A stretch of 64,000 nucleotides of DNA from Fodinicola acaciae. GTDB lineage: Bacteria; Actinomycetota; Actinomycetes; Mycobacteriales; HKI-0501. The position numbers and the translations under genes are program-made. The notes beneath the pieces are model-generated. The model saw nothing but the letters and a program-made list of their open reading frames with translations, was not told where the DNA came from and did not search any database. This document shows positions 60,682 to 64,000 of the stretch, in pieces. Numbering within the stretch: the first letter of the stretch is position 1; each line of letters starts with the position of its first letter. The stretch is taken from positions 1,674,001 through 1,738,000 of the forward strand of contig NZ_WOTN01000003.1 in the NCBI RefSeq assembly GCF_010993745.1, given 5' to 3'.

Positions 60682-62064
60682 ATGACGACTATCCCGGCCG
60701 CGGCTGTCGGTGAGCTTCGCGAGCGGCTTGGTGGTGCCGTGGTGCTTGACGAGGACGTGCGGTCGGCGTACGCGCATGACGAGGCCGACCTGGTCGAGCA
60801 CGGGATGCCGGCGTGCGTCGTCCACGCGCGCAGCACAAACGATGTGGTCAACACCCTGAAAACAGCCGCGAAGTATGGCATTCCGGTCGTGCCGCAGGGC
60901 GCGCTGACCGGCCTCGCCGGCGCGGCGAACGCGATCGACGGATGCGTCGCGCTGAGCCTGCGCAAGATGGACGAGATCATCGAGATCGACCCGGTCAACC
61001 GGCTCGCGGTCGTCCGGCCGGGGGTGGTCAACAAGACGCTCACCGAGGCGGTCGGCAGGCACGGCCTGCGCTATCCGCCGGATCCCGGCTCGTGGGAGAG
61101 CTCGACGATCGGCGGCAACGTCGCGACCAACGCCGGCGGCATGTGCTGCGTGAAGTACGGCGTGACGGCCGAGTACGTGCTCGGCCTGGAGGTCGTGCTG
61201 GCCGACGGCGAAGTGCTGCGGACCGGCCGGCGCACCGCCAAGGGTGTCGCCGGCTATGACCTGACCAGGCTTTTCGTCGGCAGCGAAGGCACACTCGGCG
61301 TGATCACCGAGATCACCCTGGCGCTGCGGCCGGCCAGCGAGGGCGCGCTGAGCCTGGCGGCGGTCTTCGGCGACACGGTCAGCGCCGGCGCGGCGGTGTC
61401 GGCGATCGTCGCCGACGGGCGTACGCCGAGCCTGCTGGAGATCATGGACCAGACGCTCATCCGCGCCATCGAGGACTACCGGCCGATGGACCTGCCGACC
61501 GACGCCGCCGCGCTGCTGCTCGCCGCCGTCGACGATGGCTCGAGCGCGCAGCTGGAGCGGATCGCCGAGCTGTGTACGGCGGCCGGCGCGACCGAGGTGC
61601 ACGTGGCCAGCGACCCGGTCGAAGGCGAGATGCTGCTGGAGGCACGCCGGCTCGCGCATCCGGCGATGGAACGGCTCGGCCATTTCATCGTCGACGACAT
61701 CGCGGTGCCGCGCTCCGCGCTCGCCGAGCTCATCGACGGCGCTCAGCGGATCGGCGAGAAACACCAGGTGAAGGTCGCGATGGTCGGCCACGCCGGAGAC
61801 GGCAACATGCATCCCAACCTGATCGTCGACCGCGACGACCCCGACTCCCACCGCCGCTGCATGGCCGCCTTCGACGCGATCATGCGGCTCGGCCTCGACC
61901 TCGGCGGCACCTGCACCGGCGAGCACGGCGTCGGCATGCTCAAGAAAGGCTGGCTGGCGACCGAGATCGGACCGGTCGGCCTGCGTACGCACCGCGCCGT
62001 CAAGGCCGCCTTCGACCCGGCCGGCATTCTCAATCCCGGCAAGGTGTTCGACGCTACGGCCTAA
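60682..62064 (+). CDS. FAD-linked oxidase, glycolate/D-lactate dehydrogenase (GlcD) type
   Basis: The 460-residue protein has a PCMH-type FAD domain (PVVPQGALTGLAGAANAIDG, GNVATNAGGMCCVKYGVT, RLFVGSEGTLGVITEI) and a C-terminal FAD-oxidase domain. The latter contains the conserved VGHAGDGNMHPNLIVDRDD and GTCTGEHGVGMLKKGWL. It oxidises a 2-hydroxyacid (glycolate, D-lactate or similar). No GlcE/GlcF partners are adjacent, so it is likely a single-subunit enzyme. Confidence 0.88.
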   Translation: MTTIPAAAVGELRERLGGAVVLDEDVRSAYAHDEADLVEHGMPACVVHARSTNDVVNTLKTAAKYGIPVVPQGALTGLAGAANAIDGCVALSLRKMDEIIEIDPVNRLAVVRPGVVNKTLTEAVGRHGLRYPPDPGSWESSTIGGNVATNAGGMCCVKYGVTAEYVLGLEVVLADGEVLRTGRRTAKGVAGYDLTRLFVGSEGTLGVITEITLALRPASEGALSLAAVFGDTVSAGAAVSAIVADGRTPSLLEIMDQTLIRAIEDYRPMDLPTDAAALLLAAVDDGSSAQLERIAELCTAAGATEVHVASDPVEGEMLLEARRLAHPAMERLGHFIVDDIAVPRSALAELIDGAQRIGEKHQVKVAMVGHAGDGNMHPNLIVDRDDPDSHRRCMAAFDAIMRLGLDLGGTCTGEHGVGMLKKGWLATEIGPVGLRTHRAVKAAFDPAGILNPGKVFDATA

Positions 62065-62529
62065 TAAGGACGGAAAAGTTCCGACGGCAAAGGGCTTATA
62101 GCCCACTTTGCGTGGGTGAATCGGTACACAGGATATTTACAACGTTGCAGCCTTGTGCGCAGAATAATGCCTGCGACCGAGGTGGGGCCGGTTGCACTCG
62201 ACAAGGGGAGCGGCTAGGCGGACCCTAGGCTGCCGCGACCCACGGGCTGCGACACCTGTGGAGTCCCAATGGTCAGATCCGTCCCGCACCTGCCGGCGCT
62301 GGATCCCGCCCGGCACCAGTCAACCGCAAAACTCGGGTCACCGCAGGCGTTCGGAGCAGAACGCCGCTAGACCGACAGGCCTCGCGCTGGCCGGCGAAGT
62401 CCAGCGCCATCATCCGCCACCGAGAGCCCGCGGCCACGTGGCGCCTGTCGGGACGCCGTACGGCCGGAAACGCAGCACGACAACCGGGTCACCTGCGCAG
62501 CGACCGCGACCGCTGCCGAGGAGGAGACG
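62065..62529. other. Intergenic region between the FAD oxidase and GH89 genes
   Basis: No gene is supported in these 465 bp. A 9-bp stem hairpin with a small bulge (GCAAAGGGC, loop TTATA, GCCCACTTTGC; 62087-62111) follows the oxidase stop and may terminate it. AT-richer sequence at 62110-62170 is a likely promoter zone for the next gene. A GGGTGAATC word occurs, but a full c-di-AMP riboswitch could not be built around it. Confidence 0.4.
62087..62111 (+). terminator. Candidate terminator of the FAD-linked oxidase gene
   Basis: GCAAAG/CTTTGC and GGC/GCC form a 9-pair stem interrupted by a two-base bulge, with the loop TTATA. It starts 23 bases after the stop codon, and there is no uridine tract. 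Confidence 0.4.
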
Positions 62530-64000
62530 TTGAGTCCGCTGGGAAGATCTCAACAGAGGCTGCCTGAGAACGTTGCCAGAAAGTCCAACTTCGCCGGTGC
62601 CGCGCTGGCCGGAGCCCCGACCAGCCCCGCCGTCGGCGGACCGCTCGGCTATCAACGCACACCGCTCGACCTGCACCAGGCGCGCGCGTCGATCACGCGG
62701 CTGCTCGGCGGCGATGTGGCTCGCGCGCTGCAGTTCAAGCTGCGGTCGATGATGGCGCCGGCCGGCACCGCCGACGCCTTCCGGATCAGCGGCGCGACCG
62801 GCGCGGTCACCCTGGAAGGCACCTCGACGGTCGCCGTGGTGTCGGCATTTCACTGGTGGTTGAAATACGTGGCACGCGGCCACATCTCGTGGACCGGTGA
62901 CCGGCTGCTCCTCCCCCGGCTGCTGCCGGCGCCGGCAAGACCGATCGTCAAGACCACGCCGATGACGCACCGGTACGCGTACAACTTCTGCGTTTTTGGC
63001 TATACGACGCCTTATTGGCAGTGGCCGGAATGGCAGCGCGAGCTGGACTATCTCGCCGCTTCCGGCACCACCCTCGCGCTGTGCCTGACCGGCCAGGAGA
63101 TCGTCTGGTACGAGACGCTGCGCGAGTTCGGCCTGACCGGCGAGCAGGTGCTCGGCTGGATTCCGGACGCGGCGCACGTGCCATGGCAGTGGTACGGCAG
63201 CATCTCCGCCGACGGTGGCGTGACGCTGGACTACCTGCGCCGCCGCGCTCAGCTCGGCCGGCGGATCGCCGACCGGATGCGTGACCTCGGCATCACACCG
63301 GTTTTCCCCGCTTTCATCGGCCACGTGCCCAACGACGTGTTCGCCGCCGCCAACCCGCGCGCGACTGTCGTGCCGCAGGGCGACTACGCCGGCCAGCGGC
63401 GACCGGACTGGCTGGCCTGCACCGATCCGCTCTACGCCGAGGTCGCGGCGAAGTTCTACGAATGTCAGGCCGAAAATTTCGGCGCCACGACGCATTTCTC
63501 CAACGACCTGCTGCACGAGGGCGGCACGCTCGGCGAGGTGCCGCTGAGCGAGGCCGGCCGCGCCGTACAGCGTGCGATGACCGCCGCCAACCCCGGGTCC
63601 GTCTGGGTTTTGCAGGCCTGGCAGGGAAATCCGCGGCAGGAGCTGATGACGGCCATCGACACCAGCCGGACGCTGGTGCTCGACCTGGACGCGGATGACT
63701 GTCCACAGTGGACGAAGACGGACGCGTTCTGGGGCGCGCCCTGGGCGTGGGGAAGCGTCGGCAACTTCGGTGGCCGGCTGGGGATGTTTGGCAGCGTGCA
63801 CGAGCCGATGCGCACCCTGCCACGCGTACGCGCGTTGCCGCCGGAGGAGCGCGGCCGGCTGGTCGGCACCGCGCTGATGCCGGAGGGCCACCAGCACAAC
63901 CCGGTGGTCGGCGACCTGTGGAGCGAGACGCCGTGGCGGCCGGCGCCGGTCGACCCGGCGCTGTGGATCCGCGATTACGCATTGCGGCGCTATGGCCGCG
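62530..64000 (+). CDS. GH89 alpha-N-acetylglucosaminidase (3' truncated by window end)
   Basis: At least 490 residues match NAGLU-type GH89 enzymes. [19 protein letters not shown] lies near residue 100, the conserved [20 protein letters not shown] near 145, and [11 protein letters not shown] near 190. Later segments include [11 protein letters not shown] and NDLLHEGGT. It should remove terminal alpha-linked GlcNAc. The frame has no ATG or GTG before this region. TTG 62530 after GAGGAGGAG is the only plausible start, and no signal peptide follows, which is odd for a family that is usually exported. Confidence 0.82.
   Translation, partial: MSPLGRSQQRLPENVARKSNFAGAALAGAPTSPAVGGPLGYQRTPLDLHQARASITRLLGGDVARALQFKLRSMMAPAGTADAFRISGATGAVTLEGTSTVAVVSAFHWWLKYVARGHISWTGDRLLLPRLLPAPARPIVKTTPMTHRYAYNFCVFGYTTPYWQWPEWQRELDYLAASGTTLALCLTGQEIVWYETLREFGLTGEQVLGWIPDAAHVPWQWYGSISADGGVTLDYLRRRAQLGRRIADRMRDLGITPVFPAFIGHVPNDVFAAANPRATVVPQGDYAGQRRPDWLACTDPLYAEVAAKFYECQAENFGATTHFSNDLLHEGGTLGEVPLSEAGRAVQRAMTAANPGSVWVLQAWQGNPRQELMTAIDTSRTLVLDLDADDCPQWTKTDAFWGAPWAWGSVGNFGGRLGMFGSVHEPMRTLPRVRALPPEERGRLVGTALMPEGHQHNPVVGDLWSETPWRPAPVDPALWIRDYALRRYGR

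Noticed and set aside
62065..62529. Possible c-di-AMP (ydaO) riboswitch because of a GGGTGAATC word before a cell-wall-type hydrolase gene
   Set aside because: The remaining conserved joints and stems of that riboswitch could not be found in order.
62410..63897. A 495-codon minus-strand frame opposite the GH89 gene
   Set aside because: The plus-strand frame carries clear GH89 motifs, and the minus frame does not match anything recognisable.

Overview
This is a 64 kb stretch of high-GC (roughly 70%) actinomycete chromosome. The lineage call rests on several gene types seen here: a SepH-type cell-division protein directly downstream of serC, an XPB-type DNA repair helicase, an EspC-like type VII secretion substrate, ECF sigma factors with membrane partners, a YkuD L,D-transpeptidase, GH76 and GH89 glycosidases, and a DUF222/HNH relic. 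Genus cannot be settled from the window. No tRNA, rRNA, CRISPR array, prophage or intact transposase was seen. The hexamer CGTACG is strikingly frequent.

Layout. 1-3.7 kb: LCM-type methyltransferase and a type VII secretion pair. 3.9-6.6 kb: HAD phosphatase divergent from a ROK regulator and an epoxide hydrolase, sharing one operator. 6.7-10.3 kb: broken DUF222/HNH gene, and an ArsR-like regulator divergent from an MFS pump. 10.3-15.4 kb: five-gene catabolic operon with 4-bp overlaps (Gfo/Idh/MocA, creatininase-like, two amidohydrolases, enolase-superfamily enzyme) beside an IclR regulator. 15.9-23.1 kb: ECF sigma/anti-sigma pair, then a DUF1636-like protein, a metal-chelate/cobalamin-type ABC importer, an MFS exporter, a 23-residue peptide gene with a strong Shine-Dalgarno, a strong hairpin and a SagB-type peptide dehydrogenase. 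23.2-27.6 kb: DoxX, omega-aminotransferase plus methylmalonate-semialdehyde dehydrogenase, GNAT, AhpD-like. 27.6-38.4 kb: methyltransferase, ornithine cyclodeaminase-like, ArfB, beta-propeller protein, SDR/MarR, GDSL esterase, dodecin, Ada-AlkA-like, ABM, thioredoxin/MerR, second ECF pair. 38.4-49.8 kb: MFS, pdxH, PLP lyase, citrate synthase, serC, sepH, GH76, thioesterase, CPBP protease, TMEM175-like channel, L,D-transpeptidase. 50-60.2 kb: XPB, Uma2, three MFS genes, MarR, sensor ATPase, HD hydrolase, ArsR/O-methyltransferase, DUF4031. 60.2-64 kb: mobile repeat, FAD-linked oxidase and a GH89 enzyme running off the end.

The most interesting system is 17,430-23,102. It looks like a small peptide-natural-product (RiPP-like) locus in which a chelate importer, an exporter, a tiny basic precursor and a SagB-family flavin oxidase with an N-terminal recognition-like domain lie on one strand. 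There is no YcaO cyclodehydratase, no E1-like partner and no protease. A peptide metallophore is a reasonable but unproven reading.

The window also carries several non-coding repeat families. Two ~360-bp elements with ~95-bp terminal inverted repeats lie at 33.55 and 60.25 kb. Their central hairpin recurs alone at 30.77 and 42.58 kb. A 78-bp MITE-like insert with a CTAG duplication rewrites the 3' end of the GDSL gene. A GAGGGTGACGTTTTG-type repeat marks gene ends at 23.1 and 56.9 kb and also occurs at 7.78 kb. Clear candidate operators sit at the ROK, DUF5937, IclR, MarR (two) and MerR loci.
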